64,000 nt of DNA from Prochlorococcus sp. AG-388-E21 (GCA_003279855.1 QCGO01000002.1:124001-188000); one strand, 5' to 3'; numbered from the stretch's first letter, positions 51,038 to 59,558 are shown. Program-made: numbers and translations. The notes: generated by a model not told the origin, from the letters alone.

Positions 51038-52192
51038 TTATAAATGGCAGGATGCAATATTCAAGGCCTTTCCTGCTAGGTCCGTAGAAATTATATTTTT
51101 TTCGACTAAAGTATTGCCAATAGCTGCTATTACTGTAATTATATCTCTATCATTTACGTAACCTAAGTGACCAACTCTAAATATTTTTCCTTTTAAATGA
51201 TCTTGTCCTCCAGCTAATAAAATATCATATTTATTTTTTATATTTTTTCTAAACTGTTCCGCATCTATATCTTCAATTTGAATTGCAGTAACTGCAGGAC
51301 TCAGATGGTTTTCATCAGCAAATAATTTTAGGTTAAGTGTTTTTACAGCTTCACTGACTGCGAGTTTATGTCTTTCATGTCTTTTAAAGATTTTATCTAG
51401 TCCTTCATCTTTCATCATTTTTAGTGATTCATCTAAAGCAAAAACTAAATTTACTGCTGGAGTATAAGGATTACTATTACTTAAAAGACTCTTTTTATAT
51501 GATTTTAAATTTAAATAGAATTTAGGTAAATTAGAATTTTCTGAGGCTTGCCAAGCTTTTTCGCTCATTGACACAAAGCTTAAACCTGGAGGTACCATAT
51601 ATCCTTTTTGAGATCCTGAAGCAACAACATCTAGTTCCCAATCATCTACCGGTACATTACAAGCTCCAATACTTGTTACGCAGTCAATAATTGATAACGC
51701 TTTTTTATGATTACGTATATGAGAACTTATTGTTTGTAAATCATTAATAACTCCAGTTGACGTTTCGGAATGTGTAAGGATAACTGCTTTTATTTCTTTT
51801 TTATCATCTTTTTCTAAAATTGTTTTAAAATTTTCCGGATCAAGTGGTTTTCCCCATTCTGCTTCAATTTTAATCACTTCGAGTCCGAATTCTTTTGCAA
51901 CTTTTACCCATCTTTGACCAAACTTTCCATTTTCACCACAAATAACTTTGTCTCCTTTGCTTAAGGTACTAATCATTCCTGCTTCCATGGCAGCTGTTCC
52001 ACTTCCTGTAATCGTTAAAACATCATTTTTTGTTTGATGTAGCCATTGTAGATTTTTAGTAGTGATTTCCATAAGGTCCTGAAAATCTTTACTTCTATGT
52101 CCTATGGGATGCCTTCCAAGTGCTTGTAAAACTTTTTCTGGAACTGGCGTGGGACCAGGTATCATCAATGATAATTTTTGTTGTATGGCCAC
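51038..52192 (-). CDS. Alanine/serine-glyoxylate aminotransferase
   Basis: Class V PLP aminotransferase used in photorespiratory glycolate metabolism. Motifs are MIPGPTPVPEKVL, TGSGTAAMEAGMISTL, the HSETSTGV block and the PLP Lys196 in ASGSQKGYMVPPG. Length 384. The gene is adjacent to cbiD, divergent, with 60 bp between them. Serine versus alanine as amino donor cannot be read from sequence alone. Confidence 0.9.
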   Translation of the reverse strand: MAIQQKLSLMIPGPTPVPEKVLQALGRHPIGHRSKDFQDLMEITTKNLQWLHQTKNDVLTITGSGTAAMEAGMISTLSKGDKVICGENGKFGQRWVKVAKEFGLEVIKIEAEWGKPLDPENFKTILEKDDKKEIKAVILTHSETSTGVINDLQTISSHIRNHKKALSIIDCVTSIGACNVPVDDWELDVVASGSQKGYMVPPGLSFVSMSEKAWQASENSNLPKFYLNLKSYKKSLLSNSNPYTPAVNLVFALDESLKMMKDEGLDKIFKRHERHKLAVSEAVKTLNLKLFADENHLSPAVTAIQIEDIDAEQFRKNIKNKYDILLAGGQDHLKGKIFRVGHLGYVNDRDIITVIAAIGNTLVEKNIISTDLAGKALNIASCHL

Positions 52193-52252
52193 TTTTTAAT
52201 TAATAGGTCATTCTAAGATTAGTAGTCATAAAATATTTTTCAATTACTTGAT

Positions 52253-53371
52253 TTGAAAAAAGGATTTTCTTTACCTTTATGGGTAACTGGAGCTGCTAAG
52301 TCAGCAATAAAAAAATTAATAGGATTACCATTTGAAGATTATGAATTAATTAAAATTCCAAAAGAAAAAAATTTAATAAAAATCAAGGTTCATTCTGCTG
52401 GGCTAATTAATGAAGAGTCTCAGGCTCTTGGAATTTCATTTGTAGATTCTGGATTAGATCTTGATCTAACACAAAACTTAGAAATATGGACAATCGCTTC
52501 TTTAGAAAAAACTTATAAGACAAGTAATAGGCCATTAGATCGAATCAATATTATTCCTGGTTACGGAGTTGGTATCGATCAAAAGACCTCTAAGATCTGC
52601 ATTTCTGATTTTGCTCGACAATTATTAGTTGAAAATTTATTAAATATCATTCCAGAAGGATATACGCTGAATTTAGAAATTGTATTACCAAATGGAAAGT
52701 TTTTGGCCGAAAGAACTAGTAATAAATCATTTGGAATTGTTGAAGGGCTTTCAATTATAGGTACTAGCGCTGAAACTTTTGCAAGTGCTTCACCTGATCA
52801 ATTAAAAAATGCAAAAGCTCAGCTAAAACAAATTATTGCTAATCAAGTTTGTGACACAATAATTTTTGTTATTGGTGAAAATGGCTTAAATTTAGCAACA
52901 AGTTCTAATATCAAATTTCCTATTGTTAAAGTAGGTAATTGGATAGGACCATTATTAGTTGATGCTGCAATACAAAAGATTAAAACAGTAATCCTTTTTG
53001 GTTATCATGGTAAATTAATTAAATTAGCTGGAGGAATTTTTCATACTCATAATCATTTAGCAGATGCAAGAATTGAAATTCTTGTTTATTTAGCTGTCAA
53101 AGAAGAAGTTCCATTAGAAATAATTCAAAAATTATCGCAATCAAATACGGTTGAAGATGCATTGTTAGTTATTGAAAGTTTTAGTCTTTCTATGGCCGAC
53201 AAACTATGGAATAAATTATCAGATACTATTGAAAAGCGCTCTACAGAATATATAAATAGATATACAAAAACAGATATGAAAGTTGGAGCAATTATCTTTG
53301 ATAGAAATAGAAAAATTCGTTGGTCAGGTAACAATAGTAAAGACTATATTTCTGCTTTTAAAGGTTTCTAA
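52253..53371 (+). CDS. cbiD: Cobalt-precorrin-5B C1-methyltransferase CbiD
   Basis: Anaerobic cobalamin pathway enzyme. TTG start. N-terminal blocks GFSLPLWVTGAAKSAIKKL, the central LEIVLPNGKFLAERTSNKSFGIVEGLSIIGTS and a C-terminal GYHGKLIKLAGGIFHTHNHLADAR are typical of CbiD. Length 372. Supports de novo production of the (pseudo)cobalamin used by enzymes such as QueG. No cobalamin riboswitch is visible upstream. Confidence 0.93.
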   Translation: MKKGFSLPLWVTGAAKSAIKKLIGLPFEDYELIKIPKEKNLIKIKVHSAGLINEESQALGISFVDSGLDLDLTQNLEIWTIASLEKTYKTSNRPLDRINIIPGYGVGIDQKTSKICISDFARQLLVENLLNIIPEGYTLNLEIVLPNGKFLAERTSNKSFGIVEGLSIIGTSAETFASASPDQLKNAKAQLKQIIANQVCDTIIFVIGENGLNLATSSNIKFPIVKVGNWIGPLLVDAAIQKIKTVILFGYHGKLIKLAGGIFHTHNHLADARIEILVYLAVKEEVPLEIIQKLSQSNTVEDALLVIESFSLSMADKLWNKLSDTIEKRSTEYINRYTKTDMKVGAIIFDRNRKIRWSGNNSKDYISAFKGF

Positions 53372-53419
53372 TTTTAAGTGGGTTATGTTTTTGTAAATAA
53401 ATTGAGGTAACTTTTAGAC

Positions 53420-55006
53420 ATGAGTAAAAAATTACTAAAAAAAGAGAGAGATCCCTCAATATTGATTCTAGATTTTGGATCTCAATATTCTGAATTAATT
53501 GCAAGGAGAATAAGAGAAGCAGATGTATTTTCTCTTGTAGTTAGTAACTTTACCTCTGTCAAGGAGATTCAGGATATAAATCCAAAAGGGATTATTTTAA
53601 GTGGTGGCCCAAGTTCTGTTTATGAAGATAATGCACCTAAATGTGATGCAAGGATTTTTGATTTAGGTATTCCAATTTTGGGTATTTGTTATGGAATGCA
53701 ATTAATGGTTAAAGAATTAGGAGGTGAAGTAACTCCAGCAATTAATAAAGCTGAATATGGCAGAGCACCAATAAATATTGATTGCGAAAGTGATTTGCTA
53801 TCTAATGTCCAAGATAAATCTATTATGTGGATGAGTCATGGAGATTCTATAAATAACTTGCCTGAAGGATTTATTAAAATTTCTCATACAGAAAATACCC
53901 TGCATGCTGCAATATCAAACAAACAAAAGAAGTTATTTGGTGTTCAATTTCATCCTGAAGTTATTCATTCAGAATTCGGAATGACGGTAATTAAAAACTT
54001 TGTTTATTCTATTTCCAAATGTAAAGCCGATTGGACTACTGAAACTTTTTTAGAGGAAACAATTCCAAGAATTAAGCAACAAGTAGGTGATAAGAAAGTT
54101 TTACTTGCTCTTTCTGGCGGCGTAGATTCATCAACCCTCGCTTTTCTTCTAAATAAAGCTATTGGTAAACAGCTTACTTGTATGTTTATTGATCAAGGCT
54201 TTATGAGAAAAGGTGAACCTGAATTTTTAATGGAATTTTTTGATAAAAAATTTCATATAAAAGTTGAATATATTAACGCTAGGGAAAGATTTATTAATAA
54301 ATTAAATGGAATAACTGATCCAGAAGAAAAACGCAAGATTATTGGTAGAGAATTTATTAGAGTCTTTGAAGAGGAGAGTAATAGATTAGGCCCTTTCCAA
54401 TATTTGGCTCAAGGTACTCTTTACCCAGATGTTATTGAGAGTGCTGGAACGAATTTAGATCCTAAGACTGGTGAGCGAATCGCAGTGAAAATAAAAAGTC
54501 ATCATAACGTAGGCGGTTTGCCAAAAGATTTACAATTTAAGTTAGTTGAACCTTTAAGAAAACTTTTTAAAGATGAAGTAAGAAAGGTTGGGGGTGCTTT
54601 AGGATTGCCAGATGAAATTATAAAGAGACATCCATTTCCTGGCCCTGGCTTAGCAATAAGAATTTTGGGTGAAGTTTCTCATGAAAAATTAAACTGTTTG
54701 AGAGATGCAGACTGGATAGTAAGAGATGAAATAAAAAAAGCAGGTCTTTATAATGATATATGGCAAGCATTTGCAGTTCTTTTACCTGTCAAGACTGTCG
54801 GTGTAATGGGAGACAAACGGACTTATGCTTGGCCAATAGTTTTACGATGCGTATCAAGCGAAGATGGTATGACGGCTGATTGGTCCAGAATCCCTTATGA
54901 AACCCTAGAGAGAATTTCTAATAGAATCGTTAATGAAGTAGAGCAGGTTAATAGAGTTGTTTTCGATATTACTAGTAAGCCTCCAGGAACAATTGAGTGG
55001 GAATAA
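53420..55006 (+). CDS. guaA: GMP synthase (glutamine-hydrolysing)
   Basis: Amidates XMP to GMP. The glutaminase domain has nucleophile Cys90 in GICYGMQLM and the His in FGVQFHPEV. The synthetase domain has the PP-loop [17 protein letters not shown], and the C-terminal dimerisation domain ends with the family signature PPGTIEWE. Length 528. Its 3' end is intact and serves as the left attachment core of the element described below, so the integration leaves the enzyme whole. Confidence 0.98.
   Translation: MSKKLLKKERDPSILILDFGSQYSELIARRIREADVFSLVVSNFTSVKEIQDINPKGIILSGGPSSVYEDNAPKCDARIFDLGIPILGICYGMQLMVKELGGEVTPAINKAEYGRAPINIDCESDLLSNVQDKSIMWMSHGDSINNLPEGFIKISHTENTLHAAISNKQKKLFGVQFHPEVIHSEFGMTVIKNFVYSISKCKADWTTETFLEETIPRIKQQVGDKKVLLALSGGVDSSTLAFLLNKAIGKQLTCMFIDQGFMRKGEPEFLMEFFDKKFHIKVEYINARERFINKLNGITDPEEKRKIIGREFIRVFEEESNRLGPFQYLAQGTLYPDVIESAGTNLDPKTGERIAVKIKSHHNVGGLPKDLQFKLVEPLRKLFKDEVRKVGGALGLPDEIIKRHPFPGPGLAIRILGEVSHEKLNCLRDADWIVRDEIKKAGLYNDIWQAFAVLLPVKTVGVMGDKRTYAWPIVLRCVSSEDGMTADWSRIPYETLERISNRIVNEVEQVNRVVFDITSKPPGTIEWE
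54985..55006 (+). repeat. Left copy of the guaA-end direct repeat (attL-like core)
   Basis: The last 22 bp of guaA, including the stop. It is repeated at 62125-62146 with 20/22 identity; the final 15 bp are identical. The differences sit at third codon positions 54988 and 54991. Confidence 0.8.
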
Positions 55007-55010
55007 CAGA

Positions 55011-55033
55011 TAGGTTATAAACCTAGTTATAGG
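55011..55033 (+). repeat. Inverted repeats directly after guaA
   Basis: TAGGTT-ATA-AACCTA (55011-55025) overlaps a second inverted repeat, CCTA-GTTA-TAGG (55022-55033). They start 4 bp after the guaA stop and may be part of the recombination site or a terminator. Confidence 0.45.
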
Positions 55034-55043
55034 CGCAAAAAGT

Positions 55044-55126
55044 TGGTTTCACGTGGGTTTCACGTAGAATATTTACTACCTATTTGCAATGGTTTTCGAT
55101 GGCGGTCTTTCACGTAAGTTTCACGT
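55044..55126 (+). repeat. Left iterons: four 11-bp direct repeats
   Basis: Units TGGTTTCACGT (55044-55054) and GGGTTTCACGT (55055-55065) are contiguous, and GTCTTTCACGT (55105-55115) and AAGTTTCACGT (55116-55126) form a second contiguous pair. All are on the + strand with exact 11-bp spacing inside each pair, and the pairs are 61 bp apart. Arrangement fits arm-type integrase or accessory-protein binding sites, or replication iterons. Confidence 0.85.
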
Positions 55127-55446
55127 GATGCAAAAAGTCCGTCTCTATAGAGAAATCATAAAAGAACTTATGTCTCTACACTTTCTTTTTTTATAGAGCG
55201 ATATTTTTTGATTTATGGGTATAAAAGGCAGAAATACAAAAATCTAAATGGAGTTATAAATCCTTGAATTTACTTTTTTGCTTCAATTGATTCAGAAATC
55301 GTAACTAGATATCTATTTTGGATATATCTATTTGATTACTTTTATTAAAAATAAAAAAGATACACAAAGTGTTTACCTTCAAGAAATTTAAGTCTTTATA
55401 AAGGTTGTCATTTAGCACATAAATGAGAATAAAATAATTTACTTCA

Positions 55447-55468
55447 AATAAGTGTGTATAAGGGTGTA
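55447..55468 (+). promoter_or_regulatory. Putative operator upstream of the MreB gene
   Basis: ATAAGTGTGTA at 55448-55458 overlaps a second near copy, TATAAGGGTGTA (55457-55468, 11/12 to the consensus TATAAGTGTGTA). The same motif occurs in front of the RHH gene and in the murA operon upstream region. Confidence 0.45.
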
Positions 55469-55522
55469 TATGTGTGTTACTATAAAAAGAAGTATTTAAA
55501 TTTAGTAATTTTTAGTAGGTAT

Positions 55523-56575
55523 ATGTTTTGGAATAGATTTCAATTTTCTAGAGACATAGGTATTGATTTGGGTACTGCCAATACTCTTATTCATGTATCT
55601 GGGAAAGGCGTAATTCTGGAAGAACCTTCTGTAGTAGCTATGGATTTAGAAGAGGGAACTCCTTTGGCAGTAGGTGAAGAAGCAAAATTAATGCTTGGAA
55701 GAACCCCAGGAAATATAAGAGCAGTAAGACCTCTAAGGGATGGGGTTATTGCAGACTTTGACGCAGCGGAACAAATGATAAAAACTTTTATTCAAAAATG
55801 TAATGAAGGAAAGGGTCTTTTAGCTCCAAGAATAGTTATTGGTATTCCAAGTGGCGTTACCAGTGTTGAACGAAGAGCAGTTCGAGAAGCAGGATTAGCA
55901 GGGGCACGGGAAGTCTATTTAATCGATGAACCTGTAGCTGCCGCAATAGGAGCTTCTTTGCCAGTAACGGAACCAATTGGAACTATGATCGTTGATATTG
56001 GCGGTGGAACAACTGAAGTAGCAGTATTGAGTCTTGGAGGAACAGTTGTAAGTGAATCTCTTCGAATAGCAGGAGATGAAATAAATGAATCAATAGCTAC
56101 CTATCTTAAAAAAAAGCATAATATGGTTGTTGGTGAAAGAACATCAGAAAAGATAAAAATTAAAATAGGTTCTGCTTTCCCTGATGACAGTTTTGACAAT
56201 ACATCTTTTGAAGTTAAGGGATTACACTTATCTTCCGGCTTACCAAGATCTATTACCTTAACCTCTGGAGAAATTAGAGAGGCTATGGCTGATCCTCTTA
56301 GTAAAATAATTGAAGCTATAAAAAGAACTCTCGAGCGAACTCCTCCTGAATTAGCGGCAGATATTGTTGAGAGAGGAATCATGCTCGCGGGAGGTGGAGC
56401 TCTAATAAAGGGAATTAATGATTTAGTAACTCAAGAAACTGGAATTTTTACTCACATAGCAGAAGATCCATTGTTATGCGTAGTTAATGGCTGCGGAAAT
56501 GTACTTGATGATTTCAGAAGACTTAGGAGGTGTGTAGACACGGTTGATTTAGGAACTAATTCAATAAGGACTTGA
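55523..56575 (+). CDS. MreB-like actin homologue on the element
   Basis: Cytoskeletal ATPase that organises cell-wall synthesis. 350 residues, full length. Motifs: phosphate 1 DIGIDLGTANTLI, phosphate 2 MIVDIGGGTTEVAVLSLGG, adenosine GIMLAGGGALIKGI and the block GIPSGVTSVERRAVREAG. I start at ATG 55523 (MFWNRFQFSRD); the open frame back to GTG 55454 crosses the operator motif and lacks homology. It stands alone with no mreC or mreD. Possibly a second copy of the chromosomal mreB; that cannot be tested here. Confidence 0.88.
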   Translation: MFWNRFQFSRDIGIDLGTANTLIHVSGKGVILEEPSVVAMDLEEGTPLAVGEEAKLMLGRTPGNIRAVRPLRDGVIADFDAAEQMIKTFIQKCNEGKGLLAPRIVIGIPSGVTSVERRAVREAGLAGAREVYLIDEPVAAAIGASLPVTEPIGTMIVDIGGGTTEVAVLSLGGTVVSESLRIAGDEINESIATYLKKKHNMVVGERTSEKIKIKIGSAFPDDSFDNTSFEVKGLHLSSGLPRSITLTSGEIREAMADPLSKIIEAIKRTLERTPPELAADIVERGIMLAGGGALIKGINDLVTQETGIFTHIAEDPLLCVVNGCGNVLDDFRRLRRCVDTVDLGTNSIRT

Positions 56576-56586
56576 TTACTTTTATG

Positions 56587-56624
56587 ATGAATTTTTTACT
56601 AGTAAAAACTAGATAAAAAATCAT
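56587..56624 (+). terminator. AT-rich hairpin after the MreB gene
   Basis: Arms 56587-56603 and 56608-56624 are near-complementary with a 4-nt loop; the left arm centres on the perfect palindrome TTTTTACTAGTAAAAA (56593-56608). It begins 12 bp after the stop. No clear U tract follows, so termination is inferred. Confidence 0.4.
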
Positions 56625-56676
56625 ACTTTAATAAAAAAATTCTTTCTTTTAATATCCACTGAGAAACAATTTAAAA

Positions 56677-56835
56677 ATGAATCAAGAGCAAAGAAAGAAA
56701 TTACCTAATAAAAAAATAATTCGCTCAGCAAAATTTGAAGCAAAAGAACAATTTACCAAATCTGCATTAGAAAATTTAAAAAATGAAAACGAAAGAATTG
56801 TTAATTCATTAAAAGAATCTGGTGAAATCGATTAA
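56677..56835 (+). CDS. Small charged protein, unknown
   Basis: A 52-residue ORF: a basic N-terminal half (MNQEQRKKLPNKKIIRSAKF) followed by a Glu/Asn-rich helix with a coiled-coil look (ALENLKNENERIVNSLKESG). No recognised domain. It lies 101 bp after the MreB gene on the same strand and may be a weak accessory gene; codon use does not exclude chance. Confidence 0.4.
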   Translation: MNQEQRKKLPNKKIIRSAKFEAKEQFTKSALENLKNENERIVNSLKESGEID

Positions 56836-56886
56836 TTAAATAAAGAACTTTCTACATGATTTATTAAAGCCTAAACGAAGAAAAAT

Positions 56887-57252
56887 TTAAGATTTATTTT
56901 TTTCTAATAAATAAAATTTCTCTTCACCAACTTTGTCTGGTTTCACTATTTTACAACCTTTATCTTTTTCTAAATCGCAATCTTTCGAGGCAGCAACTGT
57001 TTTCCATGAACAAACTTTTTCTTCTGAGTATTCTTGTTTAATCGTCCACCCATCGTTGATATACTTTTCGAGATTACTATTTTCTCCACATGAAACTGTA
57101 ATTTCAATACTATTTTCTTTTTTAATACTTTCTTCTGATGATTGTATTCCAAAACTGTTTTTAATTTCAGTCGCTTTTTTCTCCAATATTTTGCAACCGC
57201 CAACTAGAAATAGGATCATAAATATATAAAGTAACTTTTTATATTCTTTCAT
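56887..57252 (-). CDS. Lipoprotein coupled to murA
   Basis: A 121-residue lipoprotein. The signal MKEYKKLLYIFMILFLVGGC has a lipobox LVGGC with acylated Cys20. The mature part has two Cys pairs in the C-terminal half (CGENSN, CSWKTVAASKDC, GCKIVK) that may form disulfides. Its ATG overlaps the murA stop as ATGA, so the two are translationally coupled. Family unknown. Being cotranslated with a cell-wall enzyme suggests a role at the inner or outer membrane. Confidence 0.75.
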   Translation of the reverse strand: MKEYKKLLYIFMILFLVGGCKILEKKATEIKNSFGIQSSEESIKKENSIEITVSCGENSNLEKYINDGWTIKQEYSEEKVCSWKTVAASKDCDLEKDKGCKIVKPDKVGEEKFYLLEKNKS

Positions 57253-58874
57253 TTATCTATCATGCAAGTATTAAATTTTCTATTCGCTGTTTCTGTAAAG
57301 CCAAGATCCAAAAACTTTATGTAGTCACTATTTTTGTCCTTACATATTTTTTCTTTATTTTCAATTTGTATTTTTCTCTGTTCTTGAATTAATATTTGAT
57401 TTCTGAAGTTCTCGATAAATTTATAAATATATGGAATAGTTGCTATGAAGAATCCAATAAAAAATGAAAAAGCAAATGCCGAAGTATATTTTTTAGAGTT
57501 ATTTTTAAGACTAATTTTTGCAAAATAATTATTTAGTTTAAACATAATTTTAATTTTTTTTTTAATTACTATCGCTGCACCAATTTCTTGTAATTTTGTA
57601 GAGAAATTTTCGTATCCTCTTTCTAAATGCTCTACCCCTCCAATCAAAGTTTTCCCACCTGCTGAAAGTCCTGCAAGAGCCAATGCAGCCGAAGCCCTTA
57701 AATCAGATCCTAGAATTACACTTCCTTTTAAGTTTTCAACCCCGACTACTGTTGCAATATTATCTTTTAAAGTAATGTTTGCCCCCATACGATTTAGCTC
57801 TTTAACATGATGCATTCTATTTTCAAATACTGTTTCTTTAATTTTTGAAATACCATTTGCTGTTGCCATTAAAGCCATAAAAGGTGCCTGTAGATCAGTT
57901 GGGAAACCAGGAAATGGACTTGTCGTCATATCAACTGAATTTAAAATTTGATTGGGAATGATTTTTAAACAAAAATCTGAATATTCGAACTTGCAGCCAC
58001 AAAGTTCTAGTTTGTTAATTACTGCTTTTAAGTGATTTGGTTCGCATGGGAAAAGACTAATTGTTGATCTTGTTATTGCCGCAGCAAGTAAAAAAGTACC
58101 TGCTTCAATTCTGTCAGGTATTACTGTGTAATCGCATCCTTTTAGGGATTCAACTCCTTCAATTGTTATACATTCAGATCCCGCACCTTTTATTCGTGCA
58201 CCCATTAGATTCAACATGTTTGCTAAATCTACAATTTCTGGCTCCTCTGCTGCGTTGTTTAATATAGTTTTCCCTTTAGCTAAAGTTGCTGCCATTAATA
58301 AAGTCTCAGTGGCACCTACACTTTTGCATTTAAAATTGATTGATGATCCCAACAATCTTTTTTTGGGATTAATTACTTTAGCTATTAAATAATTATTTCG
58401 GTATTGAAATACAACTCCTAATTTTTTCAGTGAATTTATATGTTCATCGATTGGTCTGGATCCTATCGAACATCCTCCCGGTAAGGGTATCTTAGCTGTT
58501 CCAAATCTTGCAAGGATTGGACCAATACAAAAGAAACTCACTCTAAGGGCATGGTATAAATCAAAAAATAAATCTTGAGGTGGAATGATAATTTCTTTAG
58601 TATTTATTGTTAATTGATTTGCATTCGATTTTATATTTATACCCATTGCAATTAATAATTTAGACATAATTGCAACATCTGAAATTTGAGGAACATTAAA
58701 AAGATTTATTTCGCCTTTAGAAAGAATTGACGCTGCCATTAGGACTAGAGCAGAATTTTTAGCACCACTAATTTTTAAATGCCCTTCAAGGGGGTTGCCT
58801 CCTTTTACTTCGATATAGTTTTTGAAAAAGTAATCGACTCTAGGGGGTTGAAGAATTTTATTTTGTATTTTCAT
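57249..58874 (-). CDS. MurA-like enolpyruvyl transferase with a membrane-anchored C-terminal tail
   Basis: Residues 1-443 are a complete UDP-GlcNAc 1-carboxyvinyltransferase: K39-N40 in SGAKNSAL, R111 in the ALRVS block, Cys135 in LPGGCSIGSR (the fosfomycin-target Cys position) with R140, Asp in GFPTDLQAPFM and LRASAALALAG. This makes it potentially active. Residues 444-541 are an added tail: a hydrophobic segment FAFSFFIGFFIATIPYIYKF, a basic coiled-coil-like stretch and two Cys. The join is a run of ten A on the coding strand; adding or losing one base would stop the protein near residue 440, and the tail begins with its own Met444. It sits between an upstream secreted protein and a coupled lipoprotein. 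Confidence 0.88.
   Translation of the reverse strand: MKIQNKILQPPRVDYFFKNYIEVKGGNPLEGHLKISGAKNSALVLMAASILSKGEINLFNVPQISDVAIMSKLLIAMGINIKSNANQLTINTKEIIIPPQDLFFDLYHALRVSFFCIGPILARFGTAKIPLPGGCSIGSRPIDEHINSLKKLGVVFQYRNNYLIAKVINPKKRLLGSSINFKCKSVGATETLLMAATLAKGKTILNNAAEEPEIVDLANMLNLMGARIKGAGSECITIEGVESLKGCDYTVIPDRIEAGTFLLAAAITRSTISLFPCEPNHLKAVINKLELCGCKFEYSDFCLKIIPNQILNSVDMTTSPFPGFPTDLQAPFMALMATANGISKIKETVFENRMHHVKELNRMGANITLKDNIATVVGVENLKGSVILGSDLRASAALALAGLSAGGKTLIGGVEHLERGYENFSTKLQEIGAAIVIKKKIKIMFKLNNYFAKISLKNNSKKYTSAFAFSFFIGFFIATIPYIYKFIENFRNQILIQEQRKIQIENKEKICKDKNSDYIKFLDLGFTETANRKFNTCMIDK
57554..57563 (-). other. A10 homopolymer at the MurA-tail junction
   Basis: Ten A on the coding strand inside ATT-AAA-AAA-AAA-ATT-AAA-ATT-ATG. 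One extra A gives TAA after four codons, and one fewer gives a stop ten codons later. Both would end MurA at a usual length and leave ATG 57545 as the start of a separate 98-residue membrane protein. Confidence 0.75.
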
Positions 58875-58877
58875 AAA

Positions 58878-59141
58878 TTAAAAGTCTTCAAGGTTTGTCA
58901 TTGATGAAGAACAATATCGTTTTTGAGAAGCTAAATCCCCGATTTCCCAGCAACTTTTTATTTCAACATTATTTTCAGGAGATGAAAACTTTATTATTAA
59001 TGGTGATTGATTTGTATTAGTTAAATCGAAGGCATTAACACTTTTGTTCCTACCGAGAGATGAAGCTTCCGGTTTTGTTTGTTCTAAAAAAGCTAAAGGA
59101 AGAAAAAATAGAAGCGTTGTTAATACAGTTTTCTTATTCAT
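58878..59141 (-). CDS. Small exported protein upstream of murA
   Basis: An 87-residue protein with a signal peptide (MNKKTVLTTLLFFLPLAFLEQ, possible cleavage near KPEAS). The mature part is Asn/Ser-rich with two Cys (KSCWEIGDLASQKRYCSSSM). Its stop is 3 bp before the murA start, so it is the first gene of the murA operon. No family recognised. Confidence 0.65.
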   Translation of the reverse strand: MNKKTVLTTLLFFLPLAFLEQTKPEASSLGRNKSVNAFDLTNTNQSPLIIKFSSPENNVEIKSCWEIGDLASQKRYCSSSMTNLEDF

Positions 59142-59558
59142 TTTTAATTACTTTGAATAATTCATTTTCAAAATGATTCATTATTTCTGATGTCTCAAAA
59201 ATAAAGATTTTAAGATTTGATCAGTCCAAGTATTAATAGATTGCTTTTTAAGAAAGCATTACTTTCTAAGGTTTTTAACTGAGCAAATAATTGTTTCACT
59301 GAAGAATTAAATAAATGCTATAAAAACCCTTTGACTGTTGTGATCCCCATCACCACTGCCTCGCAGATGTGTCTCTTAATAGTTACACACTTATACATAC
59401 TATAACACACTTTGAATATTTGTTTGTTATTTGGATATTATGATATAACCTATAAATAACAATAAACATTTAAAGTTAATTTCCGGATTAGTATTAATAA
59501 ATACTATTTGTTATACTATAAGTGTGTATCGTTTTCTGTAATTTAAATTAATCAACTA
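59142..59558. promoter_or_regulatory. Divergent control region between the murA operon and the RHH gene
   Basis: 417 bp without a gene. It holds inverse TATAAGTGTGTA at 59384-59395 with a second inverse AAGTGTGT at 59405-59412 (facing the murA operon), and TATAAGTGTGTA at 59517-59528 immediately after a -10-like TATACT at 59512-59517 (facing the RHH gene). A GC-rich pair of hairpins lies at 59340-59366 in the would-be murA leader, and AGAAAG-CATTA-CTTTCT at 59251-59267. Confidence 0.55.
59340..59366 (-). ncRNA. Candidate structured leader of the murA operon
   Basis: Two adjacent hairpins, GTGAT-CCCC-ATCAC (59340-59353) and CTGC-CTC-GCAG (59356-59366), in a patch much richer in G+C than its surroundings. 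If transcription starts near the 59384-59412 operator, they lie within the first 60 nt of a leader of about 240 nt. Could be attenuation or a protein site; no known riboswitch recognised. Confidence 0.3.

Larger units (their letters stand above)
55007..55522 (+). other. Left non-coding end of the element
   Basis: 516 bp without a credible gene. From left to right it holds the inverted repeats after guaA, four 11-bp direct repeats, a perfect 12-bp palindrome TCTCTATAGAGA at 55142-55153, a long AT-rich stretch and the putative operator 55447-55468 before the MreB gene. Confidence 0.6.

Noticed and set aside
52193-52252. Possible cobalamin riboswitch before cbiD
   Set aside because: Only 60 bp of AT-rich sequence separates the divergent genes, too short for a cobalamin riboswitch.
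55044-55126. Iterons as a CRISPR array
   Set aside because: Units are 11 bp and contiguous with no unique spacers, and no cas genes are present. The PD-(D/E)XK protein alone is not evidence for CRISPR.
55454-55522. GTG-started N-terminal extension of the MreB-like protein
   Set aside because: The extra 23 residues overlap the operator motif and lack the MreB fold, which starts at ATG 55523.
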